Assembly (NCBI GenBank): GCA_030653385.1
Contig: JAURZM010000050.1
Coordinates: 279,042-343,041 of the forward strand
Origin: Rubrivivax sp.
GTDB taxonomy: Bacteria > Pseudomonadota > Gammaproteobacteria > Burkholderiales > Burkholderiaceae_C
Direction of reading: 5' to 3'
Length of the DNA: 64,000 nt
Positions within the stretch are counted from its first letter, which is position 1. Every line of letters starts with the position of its first letter. A program made the translations under genes and the position numbers. The notes below the pieces were generated by a model. That model was not told where the DNA came from and did no database searches. It saw only the letters and a program-made list of their open reading frames with translations. This document shows positions 7,034-15,297 of this stretch, in pieces.

Positions 7034-7326
7034 TTGGCAGCCTTCACGGGAACCGACTGCAGGCCGACCAACTCCGCGTTGATCTTCCGGCCGCCGTCTT
7101 GACGGGTATCGGCGCGGAGGGCGAAGGAACCGACGAAGGTCCCGACGCCGATTTTGCCCATCAGCTCTTTCGGGATCATGAGCACGCCGACCTGGGCCGG
7201 GGTGCCGTCCTCGTTCAGGATGATGCATTCAGCGTCTTGCATCTCGTACGGGTTGCCGGTCCGCTTGCTCGTGCCCTTGCGAGGTTCGTTGAGCTTGATG
7301 ATTTGAAGGATCGAGGTAAAGGCCAT
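7030..7326 (-). CDS. Single-stranded DNA-binding protein (inovirus pV-like)
   Basis: This 98-residue protein (MAFTSILQIIKLNEPRKGTS...) has the size, basic N-terminal strand and beta-rich composition of the pV/helix-destabilising proteins that coat newly made viral ssDNA and repress Rep translation in Ff phage. CGGAG lies upstream of the ATG at 7326. It is the first gene of the long minus-strand operon and is divergent from the HTH regulator, so the promoter must lie in 7327-7419. Confidence 0.75.
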   Translation of the reverse strand: MAFTSILQIIKLNEPRKGTSKRTGNPYEMQDAECIILNEDGTPAQVGVLMIPKELMGKIGVGTFVGSFALRADTRQDGGRKINAELVGLQSVPVKAAK

Positions 7327-7368
7327 GAAGGGCTCCGAGGTTGTGGGCGCGCTGGCCCGTGCAGAATG

Positions 7369-7404
7369 CAGGCTTAACGCCTGAAACGCTAGATTTTCTC
7401 TAGC
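7369..7404. promoter_or_regulatory. Two inverted repeats in the divergent phage control region (candidate operators)
   Basis: CAGGC-N5-GCCTG at 7369-7383 and GCTAGA-N5-TCTAGC at 7388-7404 lie in the 93-base gap between the ssDNA-binding protein and HTH regulator genes. Such dyads are what a small HTH repressor would bind to control the lytic operon and itself. No clear -10/-35 pair was identified. Confidence 0.5.
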
Positions 7405-7419
7405 TCACCGGAGGATGCC

Positions 7420-7731
7420 ATGCAGAAAGCCGAACGTCAACGCCCGGTTGTCAACACCGACCTAATTGAGAAGGCAGCCGCCAAGCTCGGGACACAGGCC
7501 GCACTCTGCAGACACCTTGGGGTGCCGACCTCAGTCATGTCCAACTGGAAGACGGGCCACACGCCCTGCCCAGCCGAGTACCGAGCGCTCATGTACGCAG
7601 TGATCGGCTACCCACCCGACAGGGCAGCGGCAATGGGGCTCATAGAAGCCAACCTGCACAAACCAATGGGCCAGAAGCTGGCCGCAATGATCGGAATCGG
7701 TGTCGAGGTTGTCCGCAGAGCAAAATCCTAA
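7420..7731 (+). CDS. Small HTH regulator, probable prophage repressor
   Basis: This 103-residue protein has a helix-turn-helix around residues 22-45 (KLGTQAALCRHLGVPTSVMS and NWKTG), similar to the Cro/cI-type fold of phage regulators that respond to host state. A strong GGAGG five bases upstream of ATG 7420 defines the start. It is divergent from the structural operon and is the last prophage gene; its stop lies 24 bases from the alaC start on the same strand, so readthrough into the host operon is expected. Repressor function is inferred from position. Confidence 0.75.
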   Translation: MQKAERQRPVVNTDLIEKAAAKLGTQAALCRHLGVPTSVMSNWKTGHTPCPAEYRALMYAVIGYPPDRAAAMGLIEANLHKPMGQKLAAMIGIGVEVVRRAKS

Positions 7732-7755
7732 GTTCCGTCTGGAGCGTGCCTCGCT

Positions 7756-8982
7756 GTGAAACCCATCGCCAAATCGAACAAGCTCGCCAACGTGGCCTAC
7801 GACATCCGCGGGCCCGTGCTCGACAAGGCGCGGCAGATGCAGGAAGAGGGCCACAAGATCATCCAGCTGAACATCGGCAATGTGGCGGCCTTCGGGCTGA
7901 TGCCACCCGACGAGATCGTGCAGGACATGATCCGCAACCTGCCCGATGCGGCGGGTTACACCGACAGCAAGGGTCTGTTTGCTCCGCGCAAGGCGGTGGT
8001 GCACTACACCCAGGAAAAGGGCATCCAGGGTGTCACGGTGGACGATGTCTACCTGGGCAACGGCGCTTCCGAGCTGATCCAGATGGCCATCAGCGCGCTG
8101 GTCAACGACGGCGACGAGATACTGATTCCCGCGCCCGACTTCCCGCTGTACACCGCGGTCGTGGGCCTATCTGGCGGCAAGCCGGTGCACTACGTGTGCG
8201 ACGAACAGGCCGGCTGGCTGCCCGACATCGAAGACATCCGCCGCAAGATCACGCCCCGCACCCGCGGCATCATGGTCTGCAACCCGAACAACCCCACCGG
8301 CGCGCTGTACCCCGACAGTGTGCTGGTGCAGATCATCGAACTGGCCCGCCAGCACCAGCTGGTGGTGTTTGCCGACGAGATCTACGACAAGACGCTTTAC
8401 GACGGCCACACCCACACCGCGATGGCCAGCCTGGCCGACGACGTGCTGTTCATCAGCTTCAACGGCCTGAGCAAAAACTACCGCAGCTGCGGCTACCGCG
8501 CCGGCTGGATGGTGGTCAGCGGTGAAAAGCGCCATGCCCGCGACTACATCGAGGGCCTGAACATGCTGGCTTCGCTGCGCCTGTGTTCGAACACACCGGG
8601 CCAGCTGGCGATCCAGACCGCGCTGGGCGGCTACCAGAGCATCAAGGACTTGGTGGCACCTGGCGGCCGGCTGTGCAAGCAGCGCGACCTGGCCTATGAG
8701 CTGCTGACGCAGATACCGGGGGTCAGCGTGGTCAAGCCCAAGGCGGCGCTGTACATGTTCCCGCGCCTGGACCCGACGGTCTACCCGATCGAAGACGACC
8801 AGCAGTTTGCCTACGAGCTGCTGGCCGAGCAGAAAGTGCTGATCGTGCAGGGCACCGGTTTCAACTGGATCAACAACGAACACTTCCGGCTCGTTTTCCT
8901 GCCCAACGTCGACGACCTGTCCGAAGCCATCGGCCGCATCGAGAAGTTCCTGTACGGTTACCGCAAACGCCACAGCGCGTGA
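7756..8982 (+). CDS. alaC: Pyridoxal-phosphate alanine aminotransferase (AlaA/AlaC type)
   Basis: This 408-residue class I aminotransferase carries the fold-type I signatures: the PNNPTGALY segment, the SFNGLSKNYRSCGYRAGW lysine region that binds pyridoxal phosphate, and a C-terminal FRLVFLP arginine for the substrate carboxylate. The closest pattern is the AlaA/AlaC group, which makes alanine from pyruvate and glutamate. Translation begins at GTG 7756 with a GGAG eleven bases upstream. It heads the hom-thrC-moeA-moaD-moaE series, but the prophage ends 24 bases before the start, so the native promoter has been separated from it. Confidence 0.88.
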   Translation: MKPIAKSNKLANVAYDIRGPVLDKARQMQEEGHKIIQLNIGNVAAFGLMPPDEIVQDMIRNLPDAAGYTDSKGLFAPRKAVVHYTQEKGIQGVTVDDVYLGNGASELIQMAISALVNDGDEILIPAPDFPLYTAVVGLSGGKPVHYVCDEQAGWLPDIEDIRRKITPRTRGIMVCNPNNPTGALYPDSVLVQIIELARQHQLVVFADEIYDKTLYDGHTHTAMASLADDVLFISFNGLSKNYRSCGYRAGWMVVSGEKRHARDYIEGLNMLASLRLCSNTPGQLAIQTALGGYQSIKDLVAPGGRLCKQRDLAYELLTQIPGVSVVKPKAALYMFPRLDPTVYPIEDDQQFAYELLAEQKVLIVQGTGFNWINNEHFRLVFLPNVDDLSEAIGRIEKFLYGYRKRHSA

Positions 8983-8993
8983 GAAAAACATCC

Positions 8994-10337
8994 ATGGCCC
9001 TCAAACCCATCCAAGTCGGCCTGCTGGGCTTTGGCGTCGTCGGCAGCGGCGTGTTCCAGGTTCTGCAGCGCAACCAGCTCGAGATCTGCCGCCGCGCCGG
9101 GCGTGACATCGTCGTCAAGAGCGTCTCTCGGCGCGACCTGGCTGCCGCACGTGCGGTGGTGGGTGACCAGGCCGCCGTGGTGGCCGATGCGCGCGACATC
9201 ATCCGCGACCCTGCCATCGACATCGTGGTCGAACTCATCGGCGGCACCGGCATCGCTCGTGAACTGGTGCTGGAGGCCATTGCCGCCGGCAAACACGTGG
9301 TCACGGCCAACAAGGCGCTGCTGGCGGTGCATGGCAGCGAGATCTTTGCCGCAGCCAGCAGCAAGGGCGTGATGGTGGCCTTCGAAGCGGCAGTGGCGGG
9401 CGGCATTCCCATCATCAAGGCGCTGCGCGAAGGCCTTACAGCCAATCGCATCGAATGGGTGGCCGGCATCATCAATGGCACGACCAATTTCATCCTCAGC
9501 GAGATGCGTTCGAAGGGCCTGGACTTCGGCCTCGTGTTGAAAGAAGCACAGCGCCTGGGCTACGCCGAAGCCGACCCCACCTTCGACATCGAAGGGGTGG
9601 ACGCGGCGCACAAGGCCACCATCCTGTGTGCCATCGCCTTCGGTGTGCCGGTGCAATTCGACAAGGCCCATGTCGAAGGCATTGCTGCGCTGCAGGCGGT
9701 GGACATCCGCTACGCCGAGCAACTGGGCTACCGCATCAAGCTGCTGGGCATCACCAAGCGTCGCGACGACATGCAAGGTGCCGCCTACGCGGCAGGGGGC
9801 ATCGAACTGCGTGTGCACCCGACGCTGATCCCCAGCACCCGGCTCATCGCCAATGTCGAAGGTGCGATGAACGCCGTGGTGGTGCAGGGCGACGCCGTCG
9901 GCTCCACGCTCTACTACGGCAAGGGCGCCGGCAGCGAGCCCACGGCCAGCGCGGTCATCGCCGACCTGGTCGACATCACCCGGCTGGCCACCGCCGACCC
10001 CGACCACCGCGTGCCTCACCTGGCCTTCCAGCCCGGCGCGATGGCCAACACGCCCATCCTGCCGATGAGCGAGGTGGTCACCGCCTTCTACCTGCGCCTG
10101 GTGGTGGCCGACAAGGCAGGTGTGCTGGCGCGCATCACCGGCATCCTGGCCGACAACGACATCAGCATCGACGCCGTGCTGCAGCGGGAAAGTGCCGAAG
10201 GCGAAAAACAGACCGACCTGATCATCCTGACACACGACACCGTCGAAGGCCGCATGAATGCCGCGCTGGCGCAGATGCAGGCGCTGCCCACCGTGCTGGC
10301 GCCGATCGTGCGCATCCGCAAGGAAGAACTGAGTTGA
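8994..10337 (+). CDS. hom: Homoserine dehydrogenase
   Basis: This 447-residue enzyme reduces aspartate semialdehyde to homoserine in threonine and methionine synthesis. The Rossmann motif GLLGFGVVGSGVF opens the protein, the catalytic region contains GIINGTTNFIL, and a C-terminal ACT domain (VVADKAGVLARITGILADND) is the usual site of threonine feedback. The ATG at 8994 is preferred because the protein then begins MALKPIQVGL; an in-frame start 15 bases earlier overlaps alaC. Its stop overlaps the TTG start of thrC. Confidence 0.97.
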   Translation: MALKPIQVGLLGFGVVGSGVFQVLQRNQLEICRRAGRDIVVKSVSRRDLAAARAVVGDQAAVVADARDIIRDPAIDIVVELIGGTGIARELVLEAIAAGKHVVTANKALLAVHGSEIFAAASSKGVMVAFEAAVAGGIPIIKALREGLTANRIEWVAGIINGTTNFILSEMRSKGLDFGLVLKEAQRLGYAEADPTFDIEGVDAAHKATILCAIAFGVPVQFDKAHVEGIAALQAVDIRYAEQLGYRIKLLGITKRRDDMQGAAYAAGGIELRVHPTLIPSTRLIANVEGAMNAVVVQGDAVGSTLYYGKGAGSEPTASAVIADLVDITRLATADPDHRVPHLAFQPGAMANTPILPMSEVVTAFYLRLVVADKAGVLARITGILADNDISIDAVLQRESAEGEKQTDLIILTHDTVEGRMNAALAQMQALPTVLAPIVRIRKEELS

Positions 10338-11767
10338 AGTACATCTCGACCCGTGGTGACCAGACACCGCGCGGCTTCAGCGACATCCTGCTCGAAGGCC
10401 TGGCGCCCGACGGTGGGCTCTACCTGCCCACGCACTACCCGAAGGTCGACGAGACCACGCTGAGCCGCTGGCGTGGCCTGAGCTACGCCGGGCTGGCTTT
10501 CGAGGTGCTGTCGCTGTACATCGACGACATCCCGGCCGCCGACCTGAAACGGCTGTGTGATGCCACCTACACCGAAGCGGTGTTCGGCACACCGCAGATC
10601 ACGCCGCTGAAGCCGCTGCGTGAAGGGCTGTGTCTGCAGGCCCTTTCGAACGGCCCGACCCTGGCCTTCAAGGACATGGCCATGCAGTTGCTGGGCAACC
10701 TGTTCGAATACGAACTGGCACGCCGCGGCGAAGAGCTGAACATCCTGGGTGCGACCAGCGGCGACACCGGCAGTGCGGCCGAGTACGCGATGCGCGGCAA
10801 GCGCGGTGTGCGGGTGTTCATGCTGTCGCCGCACGGCCGCATGAGCCCCTTCCAGCAGGCGCAGATGTTCAGCCTGCAAGACGCCAACATCCACAACATC
10901 GCCGTCGAGGGTGTGTTCGACGACTGCCAGGACATCGTCAAGGCCGTCAGCAACGACCTGGGCTTCAAGCGCCAGCACCGCATCGGCACCGTCAACAGCA
11001 TCAACTGGGCGCGTTTGCTGGCGCAGGTGGTTTACTACTTCGCAGGGTACTTTCAAGCGACCTCTGGTCGCTTTCAGTCCACGAAGTCGAACGCCGACAA
11101 GGTCAGCTTCGCCGTGCCCAGCGGCAACTTCGGCAACATCTGCGCTGGCCATGTCGCGCGCTGCATGGGCCTGCCCATCGAGCATCTGGTGCTGGCCACC
11201 AACGAAAACGACGTGCTCGACGAGTTTTTCCGCACCGGCACCTACCGCGTGCGCGCCACGGCGGAAACCCACGAGACGTCGAGCCCTTCGATGGACATCA
11301 GCAAGGCCAGCAACTTCGAACGCTTCGTGTTCGACCTGCTGGGCCGCGACGGCGCCCGTACTGCCGCGCTGTTCGGGCCCGCGCTGGCCAAGGAAGGTGG
11401 CTTCACGGTCACACACGAAGAATTCGCGCGCATCGCCGGTTTCGGTTTTGTCTCGGGCAAAAGCACCCACGCCGACCGCCTGGCCACCATCCGCGGCACC
11501 TGGCAGGACAGCGGCGTGATGATCGACACCCACACCGCCGACGGCCTGAAAGTGGCGCTGGCGCACTTGCGGCCCGGGGTGCCGATGCTGGTGCTGGAAA
11601 CCGCGCTGCCGGCCAAGTTCGCTGCCACCATCCGCGAAGCCACGGGGCTTGACCCCGAACCGCCGGCGGCGCTGCGGGGCATCGAAAACCTGCCCAAGCG
11701 TTTCACCGTGATGCCACCCGACGTGGCGCAGGTGAAGCGCTTCATCCAGCAGCACTGCGCCGCATGA
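10334..11767 (+). CDS. thrC: Threonine synthase
   Basis: This 477-residue pyridoxal-phosphate enzyme converts O-phosphohomoserine to threonine. The N terminus MKYISTRGD and the lysine motif GPTLAFKDMAMQLLG are diagnostic, and the phosphate-binding SGDTGSAAEYAM follows. The TTG start at 10334 overlaps the hom stop codon (TTGA), which supports coupled translation. A short stretch around YFQATSGRFQSTKSNADKVS looks like a lineage-specific loop. The stop overlaps the ATG of moeA. Confidence 0.96.
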   Translation: MKYISTRGDQTPRGFSDILLEGLAPDGGLYLPTHYPKVDETTLSRWRGLSYAGLAFEVLSLYIDDIPAADLKRLCDATYTEAVFGTPQITPLKPLREGLCLQALSNGPTLAFKDMAMQLLGNLFEYELARRGEELNILGATSGDTGSAAEYAMRGKRGVRVFMLSPHGRMSPFQQAQMFSLQDANIHNIAVEGVFDDCQDIVKAVSNDLGFKRQHRIGTVNSINWARLLAQVVYYFAGYFQATSGRFQSTKSNADKVSFAVPSGNFGNICAGHVARCMGLPIEHLVLATNENDVLDEFFRTGTYRVRATAETHETSSPSMDISKASNFERFVFDLLGRDGARTAALFGPALAKEGGFTVTHEEFARIAGFGFVSGKSTHADRLATIRGTWQDSGVMIDTHTADGLKVALAHLRPGVPMLVLETALPAKFAATIREATGLDPEPPAALRGIENLPKRFTVMPPDVAQVKRFIQQHCAA

Positions 11768-13026
11768 ACAGGCCTGAACCGCGCCCGCTGCTGAGCCTGG
11801 ACGAGGCCATGGCCCGCCTGGTGGCTGGCGCTGCGCCACACCGCATCACGCAGACCGAAGCCCTGTCCACCTTCGAAGCGCTGGGGCGTGTGCTGGCGCA
11901 AGGAGTGAACTCGGCGCTGGACGTGCCACCCGAAGACAACACCTCGATGGACGGTTACGCACTGCGTGCTGCCGACGTGCCGCAGCCCGGCACGGTGTTG
12001 GCCGTGGCACAGCGCATCCCGGCCGGCGTCGTGGGCCAGCCGCTGCAGGCCGGCACGGCCGCGCGCATCTTCACCGGTGGCCAGGTGCCGGCCGGCGCCG
12101 ACGCGGTGGTGATGCAGGAACAGTGCGAAGCCTTGCCAGGTGAGGCCGCCGGCGGCCTGGGCAGCGTGCGAGTCAACAGCGTGCCACAAGCCGGCCAGTG
12201 GATCCGCCGTCGTGGCGAAGACGTGCAACGTGGCGCGCCCGTGCTGCACGCCGGTGAGCGCCTCACGCCGCAGGCGCTGGGCATGGCGGCTTCGGTGGGC
12301 GCGGGCCAGTTGACGGTGTTGCGCCGACCGCGTGTGGCCATCTTTTCCACGGGCGACGAATTGATGATGCCCGGCGAGCCGCTGCGCCCCGGCGCCATCT
12401 ACAACAGCAACCGCTTCGTGCTGCGTGGCCTGGCGCAGGCCGCGGGTTGCGAAGCCACCGACCTGGGCATCGTGCCCGACCGCCTGGACGCCACGCGCGC
12501 CGCGTTGCGCCAGGCGGCCGAACACCACGACCTCATCGTCACCAGTGGCGGTGTGTCGGTGGGCGAAGAAGACCACCTGAAGCCGGCGGCGCAGGCCGAA
12601 GGGCAGGTGGACCATTGGCAGATCGCCATGAAGCCCGGCAAGCCGCTGGCCTTCGGTGCCATCCGCCGGCCCGACGGCACGTCCGCGCTGTTGGTGGGGC
12701 TGCCCGGCAACCCGGTGTCGTCTTTCATCACCTGGCTGCTGGCCGTCACGGCCGTGCTGCGCACGCTGCAAGGCATGTCCGCCGGTTTGCCCCGGGGCCT
12801 GCCGATGCGCGCCGACTTCGACTGGTTGAAGCCCGACAAACGCCGCGAGTTCCTGCGGGTGCGCCTGAACGCCGAAGGTGGCCTGGAACTGTTCGGCAAC
12901 CAGAGCTCGGGGGTGCTGACCTCGGCCGTGTGGGCCGATGGCCTGGTGGACAACCCGCCGGCCCAGGCGATCCGCCGTGGCGACAGCGTGTGTTTCCTGC
13001 CCTTGTCGGAACTGGTGGCGCGATGA
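11764..13026 (+). CDS. moeA: Molybdopterin molybdotransferase
   Basis: This 420-residue protein inserts molybdate into adenylated molybdopterin. Family signatures are PPEDNTSMDGYALRA near residue 55, the nucleotide-binding VTSGGVSVGEEDHLKPA around 259-275, and the LPGNPVSSF segment of the MogA-like domain. It starts with an ATGA overlap with thrC and ends with one with moaD. Why a cofactor gene sits behind threonine synthase is unclear, but the tight overlaps indicate one transcript. Confidence 0.95.
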   Translation: MNRPEPRPLLSLDEAMARLVAGAAPHRITQTEALSTFEALGRVLAQGVNSALDVPPEDNTSMDGYALRAADVPQPGTVLAVAQRIPAGVVGQPLQAGTAARIFTGGQVPAGADAVVMQEQCEALPGEAAGGLGSVRVNSVPQAGQWIRRRGEDVQRGAPVLHAGERLTPQALGMAASVGAGQLTVLRRPRVAIFSTGDELMMPGEPLRPGAIYNSNRFVLRGLAQAAGCEATDLGIVPDRLDATRAALRQAAEHHDLIVTSGGVSVGEEDHLKPAAQAEGQVDHWQIAMKPGKPLAFGAIRRPDGTSALLVGLPGNPVSSFITWLLAVTAVLRTLQGMSAGLPRGLPMRADFDWLKPDKRREFLRVRLNAEGGLELFGNQSSGVLTSAVWADGLVDNPPAQAIRRGDSVCFLPLSELVAR

Positions 13027-13274
13027 AGATCCGCGTCCGTTATTTCGCTTCCTTGCGTGAAGCGCTGGGGGCCGACGAAAACATCGACATGCCCGAAGCC
13101 GGCACGGTGGCCGAGCTGCGCAACTTGCTGCTGGCCCTGGGCGGCCGCCACGCCGAGGTGCTGGCGCGCGGGCGTGCTGTGCGCACGGCGCTGAACCAGA
13201 CCTTGTGCGACGAAGCGACGGCCTTGAGCGAAGGCGACGAAGTGGCGTTTTTCCCGCCGGTGACCGGCGGCTGA
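13023..13274 (+). CDS. moaD: Molybdopterin synthase small subunit
   Basis: This 83-residue ubiquitin-fold protein ends in the required Gly-Gly (PPVTGG), whose C terminus is thiocarboxylated to donate sulfur to precursor Z. The start ATG overlaps the moeA stop codon. It forms the heterotetramer with MoaE, encoded five bases downstream. Confidence 0.95.
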   Translation: MKIRVRYFASLREALGADENIDMPEAGTVAELRNLLLALGGRHAEVLARGRAVRTALNQTLCDEATALSEGDEVAFFPPVTGG

Positions 13275-13279
13275 AGCGC

Positions 13280-13756
13280 ATGGCCCGTGTGACCATCCAG
13301 ACCCACGACTTCGACCTCTCGGCCGAGGTGGCTGCGCTGCGTGCGGGCGACGGTGGCGTGGGCGCAGTGGCCACCTTCACCGGCACCGTGCGCGACCGCA
13401 CCGGCGAGGGCCCGGGCATCAGCGCGATGGAGCTGGAGCACTACCCCGGCATGACCGAAAGTGCCATCGAAGCCATGATCGACGCGGCGCACCGGCGTTT
13501 CGACATCCTGGGGGCGCGGGTGATTCACCGCGTCGGCGTGTTGCAGCCACGGGACCAGATCGTGCTGGTGGCCGTCACGTCTGCTCACCGGGGCCAGGCT
13601 TTCCAGGCCTGCGAGTTCCTGATGGACTACCTGAAGACCCAGGCCCCGTTCTGGAAAAAGGAAACCAGCGCCGATGGTGCACGCTGGGTCGACGCACGGG
13701 TGGCCGACGACGCCGCGCTGGCGCGTTGGGGCATCGTGGCCACCAATGCCGGATGA
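13280..13756 (+). CDS. moaE: Molybdopterin synthase catalytic subunit
   Basis: This 158-residue protein contains the MoaE signatures AVATFTGTVRD, ELEHYPGMTESAI, VGVLQPRDQIVLVAVTSAHR and the catalytic lysine region APFWKKET. It converts cyclic pyranopterin monophosphate to molybdopterin with MoaD-thiocarboxylate. ATG 13280 is chosen as the family start (MARVTIQT). It is the last gene of the tightly overlapping series that began at alaC. Confidence 0.95.
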   Translation: MARVTIQTHDFDLSAEVAALRAGDGGVGAVATFTGTVRDRTGEGPGISAMELEHYPGMTESAIEAMIDAAHRRFDILGARVIHRVGVLQPRDQIVLVAVTSAHRGQAFQACEFLMDYLKTQAPFWKKETSADGARWVDARVADDAALARWGIVATNAG

Positions 13757-13786
13757 ACGCCGAGTGAGCGCGGGCTGAACCAGGCC

Positions 13787-14263
13787 ATGGACAGCCGCCA
13801 ACTGCGCAGTGCGCTGGGCCGCTTCACCACCGGCGTGACGGTGGTCACCTGCTGTGACGCCCAGGGCCGCTTTGTCGGCCTGACCGCCAATTCCTTCAAC
13901 GCGCTGTCGCTCGAGCCGCCGCTGGTGCTGTGGTCGCTGCGCAGCGCCAGCCCGTCGATGGCGGCTTTCGAAGCCGCACCGCGTTTTGCTGTCAACGTGC
14001 TGGCCGAGGCGCAGGTGGAACTGTCGCGCCGTTTTGCTTCACGAACCGAAGACCGCTTTGCCGAAGGTGTGTGGGCGCTGGGTGAACACGGTGCACCGGT
14101 GCTGGCGGGCAGCGCGGCGGTGTTCGAGTGCGAGACGGTCTCGCACCAGGTGGCCGGTGACCACCGCCTGTTCATCGGCCAGGTGCTGGCCTGCCAAGAG
14201 GCGGCGCTGCCGCCGCTGGTGTTCCAGGCCGGGCACTACCGGCTGCTGGGTGAGGTGCTGTGA
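13787..14263 (+). CDS. Flavin reductase-like protein
   Basis: This 158-residue protein has the flavin reductase domain: LGRFTTGVTVVTC near the N terminus, GLTANSFNALSLEPPLVLWSL split over residues 31-52, and a C-terminal GHYRLLGEVL. Such proteins reduce FMN or FAD with NADH for a partner monooxygenase. No monooxygenase is encoded next to it; the following genes are a NicX-like dioxygenase and a hydrolase, so the partner may be encoded elsewhere. Its stop overlaps the next gene. Confidence 0.88.
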   Translation: MDSRQLRSALGRFTTGVTVVTCCDAQGRFVGLTANSFNALSLEPPLVLWSLRSASPSMAAFEAAPRFAVNVLAEAQVELSRRFASRTEDRFAEGVWALGEHGAPVLAGSAAVFECETVSHQVAGDHRLFIGQVLACQEAALPPLVFQAGHYRLLGEVL

Positions 14264-15297
14264 CGATGGGTTTGCGAATCGAAGCCAAGTGGATCGCCAT
14301 GTTTGTTCACACCTTCGGCCTGTGCGGCGTGAAGGCCGGTGACGCCTGCGCGGTGCTGTCGGAAACGCAGACCCGGCCCGAGCTGCCGCAGCTGGCCGAA
14401 CTTGCCCTGCTGCAGATGGGCGCCCGGGTTTTCCACGTCGTGCTGCCCGCTCGTCCGCTGACGGCGCCGGTGCCGGTGCGCAGCACGGGTGCGTCTGATG
14501 CCATCGGCCAGCTCGAACCCGTGGTGCAGGCGCTGGCCGCCAGTGTCTTCATCGCCGACTGCACCGTCGAAGGGTTGCAGCACGCGGTGGAACTGCCGCG
14601 CATCCTGAAAGGTGGCGCACGGGTGCTGGCCATCAGCCACGAACACCCGGAAATCCTGGAACGCTGTCTGCCGCGGGCCGAAGACGAAACACCGGTGCGT
14701 GAAGCCATGCGGCAGCTGAAGGCAGCGCAGCGCATGCACGTCACATCGGCAGCCGGCACCGACCTGCATGTGTCGCTGGCCGGTGCGCGCATCGGCGGTG
14801 TCTGGGGTTTCAGCAGCAGGCCCGGCACGCTGAGCCATTGGCCCGGCGGTCTGGTGCTGGCCTTTCCGGCAGCGGGCAGTGTCAATGGCACGCTGGTGCT
14901 GGACCGCGGCGACGTCAACCTGACCTTCAAACGCTACCTCGATGCACCGGTGCGGCTGCAGATCGAAAACGACCACGCGGTGCGGGTCGACGGCGACGGT
15001 GTCGACGCCGAGCTGATGCGCGTTTACTTCGCCGCCTGGAACGACCCCGCCGCCTACGCCGTGTCACACCTGGGCTGGGGCCTGAACCGGCGGGCGCGCT
15101 GGGACGCCATGGCCTTTCACGACAAGGCCGACTTCAACGGCACCGAGCTGCGGGCTTTTGCTGGCAACTTCCTGTACAGCACCGGCGCCAACGAAGTGGC
15201 GGGCCGCCACACGCTGGGCCACTTCGACCTGCCGCTGCGGGGCTGCACAGTAATGTTGGACGGTGTGGCGGTCGTCGAAAGGGGTCTGCTGCTGTGA
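14260..15297 (+). CDS. NicX-like Fe(II) dioxygenase of the M29 aminopeptidase fold
   Basis: This 345-residue protein belongs to the family shared by M29 aminopeptidases and 2,5-dihydroxypyridine 5,6-dioxygenase (NicX). The C-terminal half holds the expected metal-ligand pattern: VSHLGWGLN, then a short distance later RHTLGHFDLPLRGC, whose His-X-Asp resembles the NicX iron site. NicX opens the pyridine ring of 2,5-dihydroxypyridine to N-formylmaleamate. The substrate here is not proven. The downstream alpha/beta hydrolase could play a NicD-like deformylase role. The start overlaps the flavin reductase stop in an ATGA arrangement. Confidence 0.7.
   Translation: MTMGLRIEAKWIAMFVHTFGLCGVKAGDACAVLSETQTRPELPQLAELALLQMGARVFHVVLPARPLTAPVPVRSTGASDAIGQLEPVVQALAASVFIADCTVEGLQHAVELPRILKGGARVLAISHEHPEILERCLPRAEDETPVREAMRQLKAAQRMHVTSAAGTDLHVSLAGARIGGVWGFSSRPGTLSHWPGGLVLAFPAAGSVNGTLVLDRGDVNLTFKRYLDAPVRLQIENDHAVRVDGDGVDAELMRVYFAAWNDPAAYAVSHLGWGLNRRARWDAMAFHDKADFNGTELRAFAGNFLYSTGANEVAGRHTLGHFDLPLRGCTVMLDGVAVVERGLLL

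Larger units (their letters stand above)
681..7731. mobile_element. Integrated filamentous phage (inovirus) prophage
   Basis: The block between the Mth938 gene and alaC carries the inovirus set: HUH Rep, ssDNA-binding protein, pVIII-like coat protein with signal peptide, pIII-like adsorption protein, DUF2523, Zot ATPase and a string of tiny membrane proteins, plus a serine recombinase at one end and an HTH regulator at the other. Gene sizes look normal and no frameshift was found, so it could be active. No pIV-type secretin is present, so export would rely on a host secretin, as in CTX-like phages. The limits given are the outermost phage genes. I could not find a convincing direct repeat to fix attL and attR, which is not unexpected for a serine recombinase with a very short core. 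Confidence 0.88.

Noticed and set aside
681..7731. A pIV-type secretin gene in the prophage
   Set aside because: No protein with signal peptide and secretin-like length is present; every ORF in the block has another assignment or is too short.
660..7760. Direct repeats as attL/attR at the prophage ends
   Set aside because: Only a 7-base match (GCGAGGC, in inverted orientation) was seen near both ends, which is expected by chance at this GC content.
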